Shown in pieces: positions 1-6,205 of a stretch of 7,796 bases of DNA (within the stretch, counting starts at the first letter, position 1; each line of letters opens with the position of its first letter). The stretch is from Solirubrobacteraceae bacterium. Its GTDB lineage: Bacteria; Actinomycetota; Thermoleophilia; Solirubrobacterales; Solirubrobacteraceae. A program made the position numbers and the translations under genes. Where the stretch lies: NCBI GenBank assembly GCA_024710825.1, contig JANJUA010000079.1:1-7796 (forward strand). The letters are read 5' to 3'. The notes beneath the pieces are model-generated. The model saw only the letters and a list, made by a program, of their open reading frames with translations. It was not told where the DNA came from and searched no databases.

Positions 1-1919
1 ACCTGCTTGCCGCCCTCCACCGCCTTGAACGCGGCGCGCAGCGCCACCTCCGTCTTGCCGTAGCCGACGTCGCCGCAGATCAGCCGGTCCATCGGGCGCG
101 CGGTCTCCATGTCGGCCTTGACCGCCTCGATCGCCTCGCGCTGGTCGGCCGTCTCCTGGTGCGGGAAGCGACCCTCGAACTCCACGAGCCAGTCGCCGTC
201 GGGCGGGTAGGCGTGGCCGGTCCGGCGCTTGCGCTCCGCATAGAGGTTCAGCAGCTCCCCGGCGAGCTCCTGGGCGGCGCGGCGGGCGCGGGCCTTGATG
301 GTGTCCCAGCGGGTGCCGCCCAGCTTGCTCAGCGGCGGGTGCTCGCCGCCCGCGCCGACGTAGCGCGAGATCTTCGCGAGCTGCTCGCTGGGGACGAACA
401 CGCGGTCGGCGCCCGCGTACTCGAGCAGCAGGTAGTCGCGGGTGACCCCGGCGACGGTGCGGGTGTCGAAGCCGGCGAAACGGGCTATGCCGTGGTCCTC
501 GTGTACGACGATGTCACCCGTGCGCAGGTCGGCGAACGAGCGCAGGACGCCGCGCTTCCCGGAAACCGAGGGGCCGCTCGGCTCCGCCCGGCGGCGCCGG
601 ATCAGCCGGTGCTCGGGGATCACCGCCAGCTTCAGCGATGGGGCGACGAACCCGTCGCGCAGCGACGCGGTGGTGAACTGGAGGGAGGCGTCGGCCGGCG
701 CGACGCCGTCGAGCCACCCCGCCTTCAGCCGGGCCAGGTTGTAGCCGGCGCGCTCGCCCTCGCCGCGGCGCGACCACGCGACGATCGTGCGGTAGCCGGA
801 GCGCACGAGCTTCTCGAGCTCCGCCTCGGCCTCCTTCAGCGAGCGCGCGCCGGTGTCGGCGGCCTGGCCGCGCAGCTCGATCGGCTGGTCGGAGGAGATC
901 GCCGAGAGCCGGACGCGCGCCCGGGCGTCGAGCGCCGCCGTGACGTCGTCGGGCCTGACGTACAGGTGGTGGGCATCCTCGTCGTGGAAGGCGGCGCTGA
1001 CGTCCTGCCAGTGGTCGGCGAGGGCGGGCGCGATCTCCTCCTCGGCCGCGATCAGCACCGCCGCGTCCGCCGGCGCGAGCTCGAGGAAGGCGCGGAAGCG
1101 GTCGACGGGCAGCAGCTCCGTCACCAGACCACCCGCCCGCGGCGGCCCGTCACCCTCGGCCGCCCGGGGCGGGCGGTGCCCTGGCCGCTCCTCGGCGTCC
1201 AACAGCGCCGCGATCTCCGCGAGCTCACGGTGCTCGGGCGCCAGCTCGGCGGCGGGCGCGATCGCGACCGCCTCGGCCTCCCCCAGCGACCGCTGCGTGA
1301 ACGTCGAGAACCAGCGCAGCGACTCCACCTCGATGTCGAAGAGGTCGACCCGCACGGCGCGGTCCTCGGTCGCCGGGTAGATGTCGATGATGCCGCCCCG
1401 GACGGCGAACTGGCCGCGATCGGTGACCTGGTCGACGCGCTCGTAGCCGGCGCCCGCGAGCTCCTCGGTGAACTCGGCGACGTCGAGCAGGTCGCCCACG
1501 CGCAGCGTCAGCGAGTGCGGGCGCAGCTCCGGGTCGGGGACCTTCTCGCTCAGCGCCACGGCGGAGACGACCACGACCGGCGGCTCGTCCTCGCCGTCGA
1601 GCAGGGCGTCCAGCGCCGCGACCCGCAGGCCGACGAGATGCGGCGGCGGCGCCAGGTGCGACTCGTAGGCGACGCCGCGGCTCGGGTAGAAGCGGACGGC
1701 GCGCGGCGCCAGCCAGGATCGCAGGTCGGCGGCCAGGTCGCGGGCCTGGCGGTCGTCGCCGGCGACGACGATCGTCGGGCGGTCGGTCGTCTGCTCGGCG
1801 AGCGCCGCGAGCACGAACGGACGCAGCGAGGAGGACGCGAACGCGCGGCCTCCGTCGCGGGCGAGCGTCGCCGCGGCGGGGTCGTCTTCGAGGAGGTGAA
1901 GGAGCGGTCTGAGGGCCAT
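1..1919 (-). CDS. mfd: Transcription-repair coupling factor Mfd, N-terminal 639 residues (3' end outside window)
   Basis: Mfd is a cytoplasmic DNA translocase that pushes stalled RNA polymerase off template lesions and recruits UvrA for nucleotide excision repair. I translated the minus strand from the ATG at 1919-1917 and it stays open to the window edge. Residues 1 to about 350 match the UvrB-homology module, with the family stretch RGQFAVRGGIIDIYP near residues 170-185 and no Walker A in this module, as is normal for Mfd. An RNA-polymerase-interacting (CarD-like) domain starts near residue 462 and contains GDIVVHEDHGIARF from residue 468. The linker YVGAGGEHPPLSKLGG follows. The translocase begins with a Walker A motif, GDVGYGKT, at residues 616-623 (lysine 622). 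The motor domains and the C-terminal UvrA-masking domain lie beyond base 1. I see no GTG, TTG or ATG start in frame upstream before the pth stop, and no good Shine-Dalgarno sequence. It is 53 bases after pth and probably in the same transcript. Confidence 0.96.
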   Translation of the reverse strand, partial: MALRPLLHLLEDDPAAATLARDGGRAFASSSLRPFVLAALAEQTTDRPTIVVAGDDRQARDLAADLRSWLAPRAVRFYPSRGVAYESHLAPPPHLVGLRVAALDALLDGEDEPPVVVVSAVALSEKVPDPELRPHSLTLRVGDLLDVAEFTEELAGAGYERVDQVTDRGQFAVRGGIIDIYPATEDRAVRVDLFDIEVESLRWFSTFTQRSLGEAEAVAIAPAAELAPEHRELAEIAALLDAEERPGHRPPRAAEGDGPPRAGGLVTELLPVDRFRAFLELAPADAAVLIAAEEEIAPALADHWQDVSAAFHDEDAHHLYVRPDDVTAALDARARVRLSAISSDQPIELRGQAADTGARSLKEAEAELEKLVRSGYRTIVAWSRRGEGERAGYNLARLKAGWLDGVAPADASLQFTTASLRDGFVAPSLKLAVIPEHRLIRRRRAEPSGPSVSGKRGVLRSFADLRTGDIVVHEDHGIARFAGFDTRTVAGVTRDYLLLEYAGADRVFVPSEQLAKISRYVGAGGEHPPLSKLGGTRWDTIKARARRAAQELAGELLNLYAERKRRTGHAYPPDGDWLVEFEGRFPHQETADQREAIEAVKADMETARPMDRLICGDVGYGKTEVALRAAFKAVEGGKQ

Positions 1920-1972
1920 GCGCGCAGGGCGACCGCCCGCGCAGAGCCCGCGCGGCCGGTGGCTGCCTGAGT

Positions 1973-2548
1973 CTACGAGAGGTTCTCGCCGAGCACGATG
2001 CGCTCGGCGGCGTCGGTCGCGCGTCCGACCAGTTCGGCCACCTCGGCCTTCGGCTGGCGCCAGCGCCCGAGCACGTAGGCGGCGACTATCTCGGGGTCGG
2101 TCGAGTCCGGACGGCCGACGCCGATGCGCACGCGCGCGAAGTCCGCGCTCCCGAGCTCGCGCTTGAGCGAGCGCAGGCCGTTGTGGCCCGCGAGCCCGCC
2201 GCCGAGTCGCGTCCGGATCTCGCCGAACGGCAGGTCGATCTCGTCGTGGAGGACCAGGACGCGCTCCAACGGGACCTGGAGCGCGCCGCGCGCGGGGCCG
2301 ACGGAGCGGCCCGCGTCGTTCATGTACGTCTGCGGGATGAGGACCGCGACCCGCGGCCCGCCCGGGCCGGTGCGGCCCTCGGTGAGGATGCCCGCGTACT
2401 TCTTCCTGCCGCGCGGCAGCTCCCACCGCGCGGCTAGCGCGTTGGCGACCTCGAAGCCGACGTTGTGCGGCGTGTAGGCGTACCGCGAGCCCGGGTTGCC
2501 GAGCCCGACGACGAGCCAGTCGACGGGCACGGCCCGTCCCCAGGCCAC
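1973..2548 (-). CDS. pth: Peptidyl-tRNA hydrolase
   Basis: This enzyme cleaves the ester bond of peptidyl-tRNAs that drop off ribosomes, freeing tRNA in the cytoplasm. The 191-residue product has the usual bacterial length. All key family residues are visible: Asn18 in GLGNPG, the catalytic His28 in PHNVGF, Asn77 in QTYMN, Asp102 in LHDEIDLPFG and Asn123 in AGHNGL. The longest reading starts with GTG at 2548-2546, touching the TAG of rplY (2551-2549). A second in-frame GTG at 2530-2528 (residue 7) is preceded by a GGGGA run six bases away and would give a 185-residue protein beginning just before the WLVVGLGNPG strand, which fits the family better. I cannot decide between the two. Either way it is tightly linked to rplY and most likely cotranscribed and translationally coupled. 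Confidence 0.96.
   Translation of the reverse strand: MAWGRAVPVDWLVVGLGNPGSRYAYTPHNVGFEVANALAARWELPRGRKKYAGILTEGRTGPGGPRVAVLIPQTYMNDAGRSVGPARGALQVPLERVLVLHDEIDLPFGEIRTRLGGGLAGHNGLRSLKRELGSADFARVRIGVGRPDSTDPEIVAAYVLGRWRQPKAEVAELVGRATDAAERIVLGENLS
2536..2541 (-). promoter_or_regulatory. Candidate ribosome binding site for the internal pth start
   Basis: Read on the minus strand this is GGGGAC, with the GGGGA part six bases before the GTG at 2530-2528. It lies inside the coding sequence if the upstream GTG at 2548 is used. It is only a partial match to the anti-Shine-Dalgarno sequence, but the upstream GTG has nothing better. It therefore favours the shorter Pth product. Weak evidence on its own. 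Confidence 0.35.
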
Positions 2549-3235
2549 CTACTCGGCGTCGGAGCCGCCGGAGTCGCCCTCGGCGGGCGCCTCCGCCTTG
2601 GCGGCGGGCGCAGCGGCGCCCTCGCCGACGCGCTCCGTCTCCGTCTCGATCTCGTCCTCGTCGGTGACCTCGACGCGCGGCGGGCTCAGCGTGGCGACGA
2701 CGGTCTCCTCGAGGTCCTCGAGCAGCTTCACCCCGGGGGGCGGCTGCACCGCGCCGAGGAAGACGGTCTCGTGCATCGCCATGTCGGAGACGTCGTGGAC
2801 GATCGACTCGGGGATGTCGGTCGGCAGCGCCTCGATCCGCACCTGGTGGGTGACGAGCTCGAGGATGCCGCCCTCGCGGACGCCCGGGGCGTCGTCGCCG
2901 CCGGTGAGCTCGAGCGTGACGAGCGCCTCGATGGCCACGTCGAGGCGGACGCGCAGCATGTCGAGGTGCATCGTCTCACCGCGCACCGGGTGGACGTCGG
3001 TGTGCTTGACGACCGCCGAGGCGCTCTGGCCGTCGAGCTGGACGTCGAACACGGCGCCGGTCGCGGCCAGCGCGATGCGCAGCTCGCGGGCGTCGACGTC
3101 GAAGGGAACGGGATCCTCGCCGCCGCCGTACAGGACGCCGGGGATGCGGCCCTCGCGGCGCAGGCGGCGCGTGGCGCGGGATCCCTCGGGCGTGCGGACG
3201 CGCGCTTCGAGCTTGGTCGCAGAGGTCTTGGCCAT
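2549..3235 (-). CDS. rplY: 50S ribosomal protein L25, two-domain CTC/TL5 type
   Basis: L25 binds 5S rRNA in the large ribosomal subunit; the longer CTC form is also linked to general stress in Gram-positive bacteria. The 228-residue product has the N-terminal L25 domain at about residues 1-92, including TRRLRREGRIPGVLYGGGE and a KHTDVHPVRGETMHLD segment. It is followed by a TL5/CTC beta domain at about 93-185 with IPESIVHDVSDMAMHETVFLG-like family sequence. Residues 186-228 form an acidic tail rich in Glu, Asp, Ala and Gly with no predicted fold, common in this family. Translation starts at ATG 3235-3233, giving the usual MAKTSATKLEA start; I see no clear Shine-Dalgarno sequence. It sits 33 bases after the GH2 gene and directly before pth, its usual partner. 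Confidence 0.95.
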   Translation of the reverse strand: MAKTSATKLEARVRTPEGSRATRRLRREGRIPGVLYGGGEDPVPFDVDARELRIALAATGAVFDVQLDGQSASAVVKHTDVHPVRGETMHLDMLRVRLDVAIEALVTLELTGGDDAPGVREGGILELVTHQVRIEALPTDIPESIVHDVSDMAMHETVFLGAVQPPPGVKLLEDLEETVVATLSPPRVEVTDEDEIETETERVGEGAAAPAAKAEAPAEGDSGGSDAE

Positions 3236-3250
3236 GAGACGGCCGATGGT

Positions 3251-3267
3251 AGCGCCAAGCGGGCGCT
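3251..3267 (-). other. GC-rich hairpin between GH2 gene and rplY
   Basis: On the minus strand the sequence reads AGCGCC, CGCTT, GGCGCT: a perfect six-base-pair stem with a five-base loop. It begins two bases after the TAG of the GH2 gene (3271-3269) and ends 15 bases before the rplY ATG. No U-run follows, so it is not a standard intrinsic terminator. It could be a weak terminator, an mRNA 3'-end stabiliser for the upstream transcript, or a structure affecting rplY translation. The stem is seen directly; any role is inference. Confidence 0.35.
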
Positions 3268-3268
3268 G

Positions 3269-5113
3269 CTAACGGCGGCCGAGCTGGCGGTGCGCCCGGT
3301 ACAGCTCCCGCACGTCCGCGAACGCCGGCTTCTTCGTGCCGTCGAACGCGACGATGCCCTTCTCGTGGATCGGGGGGTTCGGGTAGGGGTTCCCGCCGTC
3401 CCAGTACGGCCGCACGCGGAACTCCTGGATCGTCCAGTAGATCGCGCCGGCCAGCCACGGCTTCGTGTCGAACACGCCGAGGACGTAGCGCGTCCAGTCC
3501 TGCTGGAAGGCGAACGTGCCCTTCTCGTCAGCCGGCCCCTCGCGGTTGGCCTCCACGCCGTACTCGGTGACGAAGACGGCCTTGTCGCCGTAGCAGCGGT
3601 GCACGCCGTCGAGGTACTCCGACAGCAGCGTCCGATCGGCGATCTGGCCGTTCGGGCCGGGGTACCAGCCGAAGTAGACGTTCACGCCGAGCGTGTCGAG
3701 CGGCCGGTACTCGGGCTCGCAGGCCGCCGACCGGTAGCCGGCGACCGCGAGGCCGACGAGCCGGGTCCGATCCAGCCGCTTGGCGGCGCGCGCCGCCTCG
3801 GCGATGAACTGGCCCTGGGCCGGCCCCGGCTTCGAGCTGAGCTCGTTCGCCATCGACCAGACGACGATCGACGGGTGCGTGCCGTGGGCGAGCACGTTCT
3901 CGCGCATCTCGCGCACGGCGAAGGCGCGCACGGCGGGGCGCCGGAGGTACTTGTCGTCGAGGCCGTAGACCGGGATCTCCGACCACGCCAGCAGGCCGCG
4001 CCGGTCCGCCTCCTCGTAGGTGCGCGGGTGCAGCGGGTAGTGCGAGCGGATCATCGTCGCCCCGACCTCCTCGACCCAGTCGAGCTGCCGTTCGCGGTAC
4101 GCGTTGTCGACGGCGAAGCCCCTGTCGGGCGAGTCCTCGTGGAGCGCCATGCCGCGGACGCTCAGCGGCTTGCCGTTGAGCAGCAGCCGGCCGCCGGACG
4201 CGACCTTGATCGACCGCACGCCGGTCCGCGCCGACCAGCGCCGGACGCGGTGGCCGCCGACCGAGGCGTCCACGCTCGCCGCGTAGAGGTGCGGGCGGCC
4301 GGGCTCCCACAGCGTCGGGTCCGAGACGGTCAGCGTGCCCTCCAGCACCTGCGCCTGACCGGGCCCGAGCGTGGCGGCGCCTAGCGTCGCGCGGTGCGAT
4401 CCGAAGCGGCCGGTGAGGTGGGTGCGCTGCGTGCGGTCCGACAGGTTGCGCGCCTTCGCCCGGAAGCGCACGGTCGCGGCGCAGCTCGCGCACGGCAGCT
4501 CGGGCAGGATCTGGACGTCCTCGAGGTCGATCCGGTCGACCTTGCGCAGGTAGGCCTCGCGCAGGAGCCCGCCGTAGTTCCACCAGCCTCCGATCGGCTG
4601 GCCGAGCGCGTTGCGGCCCGACGGCGGCAGGTCGGTGGTCGTGCGGCGGCTGTCGACGCGGACGATCAGCCGGTTGTCGCCTCCGCGCCGCAGCGCGCGG
4701 TCGGGGATGCGGACCTCGAAGGGCAGGTACGCGCCGCGGTGGGCGCCGATGGCGCGGCCGTTGAGGCTGACGCGGGCGCGGTAGTTGACGGACTCGAAGC
4801 GCAGCACCCAGTGCAGCGAGCGCCTCCGCGACGGCAGCCGGAAGTCCTTGCGGTAGTAGCCGACGCCGCCGAGGAAGCTCTGCTCGCTGGTGTCGGTCGC
4901 GTGCCAGGCGTTCGGCACCGTGACCGGGCGCCACGGGCCGCTCGTGCCGGCGCGGAACTGCCATGTGCCGCCGAGCAGGTAGCGGCCGTCGGGACCGGTG
5001 TCGTAGAGCGCGCCGGGCCTGGGCGTCTCGGCCGCGCCGTCGGCGGTCGCCGCGGGCGCGAGCAGCGCCGCCAGAAGGGCGAGGACGAGGCGACCGACAC
5101 GACGACGGGGCAT
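3269..5113 (-). CDS. Secreted glycoside hydrolase family 2 enzyme, beta-glucuronidase-like
   Basis: This is a retaining beta-glycosidase predicted to act outside the membrane. Residue numbers count from the GTG at 5119. Residues 1-26 look like a Sec signal peptide: an Arg-rich start, a Leu/Ala core and an ATA cleavage site before Asp27. A jelly-roll sugar-binding domain spans about 45-200 (with GGWWNYGGLLREAYL), an Ig-like domain about 205-302 and a TIM barrel about 303-612. The acid/base is Glu426 in WSMANE and the nucleophile Glu519 in FVTEYGVE; SHYP and HEDSPDRGF match beta-glucuronidases. However, the Asn of the Asn-x-Lys motif that grips the glucuronate carboxylate appears to be His585, with Lys587 kept, so another beta-glycoside may be the substrate. 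I chose ATG 5113-5111 because GGGAGGGAG precedes it well; GTG 5119 would add two residues. The start overlaps the upstream membrane protein stop as TGATG. Confidence 0.92.
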   Translation of the reverse strand: MPRRRVGRLVLALLAALLAPAATADGAAETPRPGALYDTGPDGRYLLGGTWQFRAGTSGPWRPVTVPNAWHATDTSEQSFLGGVGYYRKDFRLPSRRRSLHWVLRFESVNYRARVSLNGRAIGAHRGAYLPFEVRIPDRALRRGGDNRLIVRVDSRRTTTDLPPSGRNALGQPIGGWWNYGGLLREAYLRKVDRIDLEDVQILPELPCASCAATVRFRAKARNLSDRTQRTHLTGRFGSHRATLGAATLGPGQAQVLEGTLTVSDPTLWEPGRPHLYAASVDASVGGHRVRRWSARTGVRSIKVASGGRLLLNGKPLSVRGMALHEDSPDRGFAVDNAYRERQLDWVEEVGATMIRSHYPLHPRTYEEADRRGLLAWSEIPVYGLDDKYLRRPAVRAFAVREMRENVLAHGTHPSIVVWSMANELSSKPGPAQGQFIAEAARAAKRLDRTRLVGLAVAGYRSAACEPEYRPLDTLGVNVYFGWYPGPNGQIADRTLLSEYLDGVHRCYGDKAVFVTEYGVEANREGPADEKGTFAFQQDWTRYVLGVFDTKPWLAGAIYWTIQEFRVRPYWDGGNPYPNPPIHEKGIVAFDGTKKPAFADVRELYRAHRQLGRR

Positions 5114-5553
5114 CAGCACGCTCCCTCCCGCTCGATCGGCGCGCTCAGGCCGGTGAGGCTAACGGACGTCCCCGCCAGGATGCTCCCGTCGCGCTCGACC
5201 CCGACGCACTGGACCGTCGTCAGGCGGTCCGCGGTCTTCCAGACGACGCGCGTCGGGCCGCTGCCGGAGCCGATCGCGTAGGCGGTGGACGAGTCGTAGG
5301 CGACGATCTCGAGCTCCCCCGGGCCGCGCAGCCGCTCGGCGTTGGCGCGCACCGTCCCGACGCACGCGGGCCGATGCCGGCAGCTCTCGTCGAGCGCCGC
5401 GAGCATCGCCTCCTCGTCGCCCGCGAGCTGCGCCCGGAGCAGCCTCGTCACCTGGTCGCGCTCGTCGTTCTCGACCGTGAGCCAACGGCCGAGGACGACC
5501 GCGATGGCGACGAAGAGGACCAGGGCGACGGCGACGAGGATCCAGCGGCGCAT
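5113..5553 (-). CDS. Hypothetical single-pass membrane protein with four extracytoplasmic cysteines
   Basis: I do not recognise a named family. From ATG 5553 the product is 146 residues: MRRW, then a hydrophobic helix at about residues 4-22, then an outside domain after the GRWLTVEND segment. A short basic N-terminus points to an N-in, C-out anchor or uncleaved signal. The outside part begins with a charged helical stretch (about 30-57, LLRAQLAGDEEAMLAALDE) and continues into beta-like sequence with VAYDSSTAYAIGSGSG and TRVVWK. Cysteines fall at 58, 64, 116 and the final residue, 146, enough for two disulfides. The helix-then-sheet plan vaguely resembles small NTF2-like domains, but that is a guess. 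A GTG at 5580 would add nine residues; the ATG places the basic residues directly before the helix. Its stop overlaps the GH2 start, so the two are probably cotranslated and may work together at the cell surface. Confidence 0.75.
   Translation of the reverse strand: MRRWILVAVALVLFVAIAVVLGRWLTVENDERDQVTRLLRAQLAGDEEAMLAALDESCRHRPACVGTVRANAERLRGPGELEIVAYDSSTAYAIGSGSGPTRVVWKTADRLTTVQCVGVERDGSILAGTSVSLTGLSAPIEREGAC
5121..5129 (-). promoter_or_regulatory. Strong ribosome binding site for the GH2 gene
   Basis: The minus strand reads GGGAGGGAG here, inside the last codons of the upstream membrane protein gene. Its last base is seven bases before the ATG at 5113 but only one base before the alternative GTG at 5119. 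This spacing selects the ATG. It is the best Shine-Dalgarno sequence I noticed in the window. Confidence 0.7.
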
Positions 5554-5650
5554 GGACGCGGGGAACCTATTCGCTCGCACGCGGGTCTGGATCGCGCCCG
5601 TCCGGGGTACCCGCTTGAATCGGGGAGCGACACCTCAGACTGGACCAGGC
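5554..5650. promoter_or_regulatory. Divergent intergenic region, presumed promoters for both flanking genes
   Basis: This 97-base gap is the largest in the window and separates genes reading away from each other, so it should hold both of their promoters. For the plus strand TTGAAT (5615-5620) could be a -35 element, but the -10 candidate CAGACT (5636-5641) is poor and the spacer is 15. For the minus strand TAGGTT (5569-5564) fits a TANNNT -10, with no good -35. An inverted repeat pairs GCGGGT (5581-5586) with ACCCGC (5609-5614), and the palindrome GGGTACCC occupies 5605-5612. These could be an operator. The promoter role rests mainly on position. Confidence 0.4.
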
Positions 5651-5929
5651 ATGAAGCTCATCTACAAGCCGTTCGGGATCGCCTTCGCGCTGTTCGCCGC
5701 GTTCGCGGGCAAGCGCCTGTTCGACTTCGTGTGGACGAAGATCGACGACGAGGACCCGCCGAAGGGGACGACGGAGATCGCCCCCGTGTCGAAGATCGTC
5801 GCCGCGGCGGCGCTGCAGGGCGCGATCTTCAAGGTCACGCGCGCGCTCGTCGACCGCTGGGGCGCGAAGGGCTACGCCCACCTCACGGGGGTGTGGCCGG
5901 GCGAGCGCCGCCCGGATCCCGACGCCTGA
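5651..5929 (+). CDS. DUF4235 family small membrane protein
   Basis: The 92-residue product starts MKLIYKPFGIAF and matches my recollection of DUF4235, an actinobacterial family of unknown function. There are two hydrophobic segments: about residues 8-20, followed by a FDFVWTKI stretch and a conserved-looking acidic/Pro turn (DDEDPPKG), and about 46-62 (VSKIVAAAALQGAIFKV). Family-type residues follow in ALVDRWGAKGY and LTGVWPG. No signal cleavage site is apparent, so it is probably a small integral membrane protein with two passes or re-entrant helices. It is the only plus-strand gene, and its last 47 bases overlap the 3' end of the gene on the other strand. The Shine-Dalgarno signal is poor (AGG one base before the ATG). 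Function unknown. Confidence 0.8.
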   Translation: MKLIYKPFGIAFALFAAFAGKRLFDFVWTKIDDEDPPKGTTEIAPVSKIVAAAALQGAIFKVTRALVDRWGAKGYAHLTGVWPGERRPDPDA

Positions 5930-6188
5930 CGGTGAAGCCGCGCTCGCGCAGCGCGGCAAGGTCGTCCTCGAAGGCGGCGAAGTCGCCGCCCAGCAGATGC
6001 GTGAGCTGCGGCTCCCGGCGGATCCAGCTGCGCAGCGCCGCGGGGCTCGCCAGCTCCGCGACCTCGCCTGTGAGGTCGAGCAGGATCGCCAGGCGCGGAT
6101 CGGCGTCCGCCGCGCCGGAGACGATCGACAGCGGGTCGCTGCCCAGCACCCGGCAGAGCTCGTCCTCGGACAGGCCGAGCCGCTCCAT
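5883..6188 (-). CDS. Small protein resembling the MbcA/ParS/Xre antitoxin toxin-binding domain (DUF2384-like)
   Basis: The 101-residue product begins MERLGLSEDELCRVLGSDPL, then RLAILLDLTGEVAEL, ALRSWIRREP, LLGGDFAAFEDDLAALRERGF, and ends in a Pro/Arg-rich tail. Predicted mostly helical and soluble. The succession of an 'L-x-x-x-LG-x-x-P' helix, an 'LL-x-L' helix, an 'LR-x-W' turn and a 'LL-x-x-x-F' helix resembles the C-terminal domain of MbcA/ParS-type antitoxins, from memory rather than from a search. There is no RES-domain toxin and no DNA-binding Xre segment in it, and no candidate toxin beside it. It starts 17 bases after the prs stop with no clear Shine-Dalgarno sequence, so it is probably a downstream member of the glmU-prs transcript. 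Its 3' end runs 47 bases into the convergent DUF4235 gene. The gene is well supported; the family is tentative. Confidence 0.7.
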   Translation of the reverse strand: MERLGLSEDELCRVLGSDPLSIVSGAADADPRLAILLDLTGEVAELASPAALRSWIRREPQLTHLLGGDFAAFEDDLAALRERGFTVRRRDPGGARPATPP

Positions 6189-6205
6189 CAGGTCGTGCGC
6201 CGCGC

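Noticed and set aside
1935..1953. Two direct copies of GCCCGCGC three bases apart between mfd and pth
   Set aside because: Very short and made only of G and C; likely chance at this base composition. No mobile or regulatory context.
159..1970. A 603-codon open plus-strand frame opposite mfd
   Set aside because: Its product is Arg/Ala/Gly-rich low-complexity sequence with no family resemblance, while the minus strand gives a continuous, well-recognised Mfd. Long antisense open frames are expected in GC-rich coding DNA.
3272..3330. Search for an rplY promoter inside the 3' end of the GH2 gene
   Set aside because: No convincing -35/-10 pair could be seen; nothing better than chance hexamers.
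2465..4384. A 639-codon open plus-strand frame running across pth, rplY and the GH2 gene
   Set aside because: It crosses three clearly recognised minus-strand genes and has shadow composition (Arg, Val, Asp, Ala, Leu rich) with no motif.
3528..4964. A 478-codon minus-strand frame inside the GH2 gene
   Set aside because: Arg/Pro/Ala-rich out-of-frame shadow; the GH2 frame has both catalytic motifs and a signal peptide.
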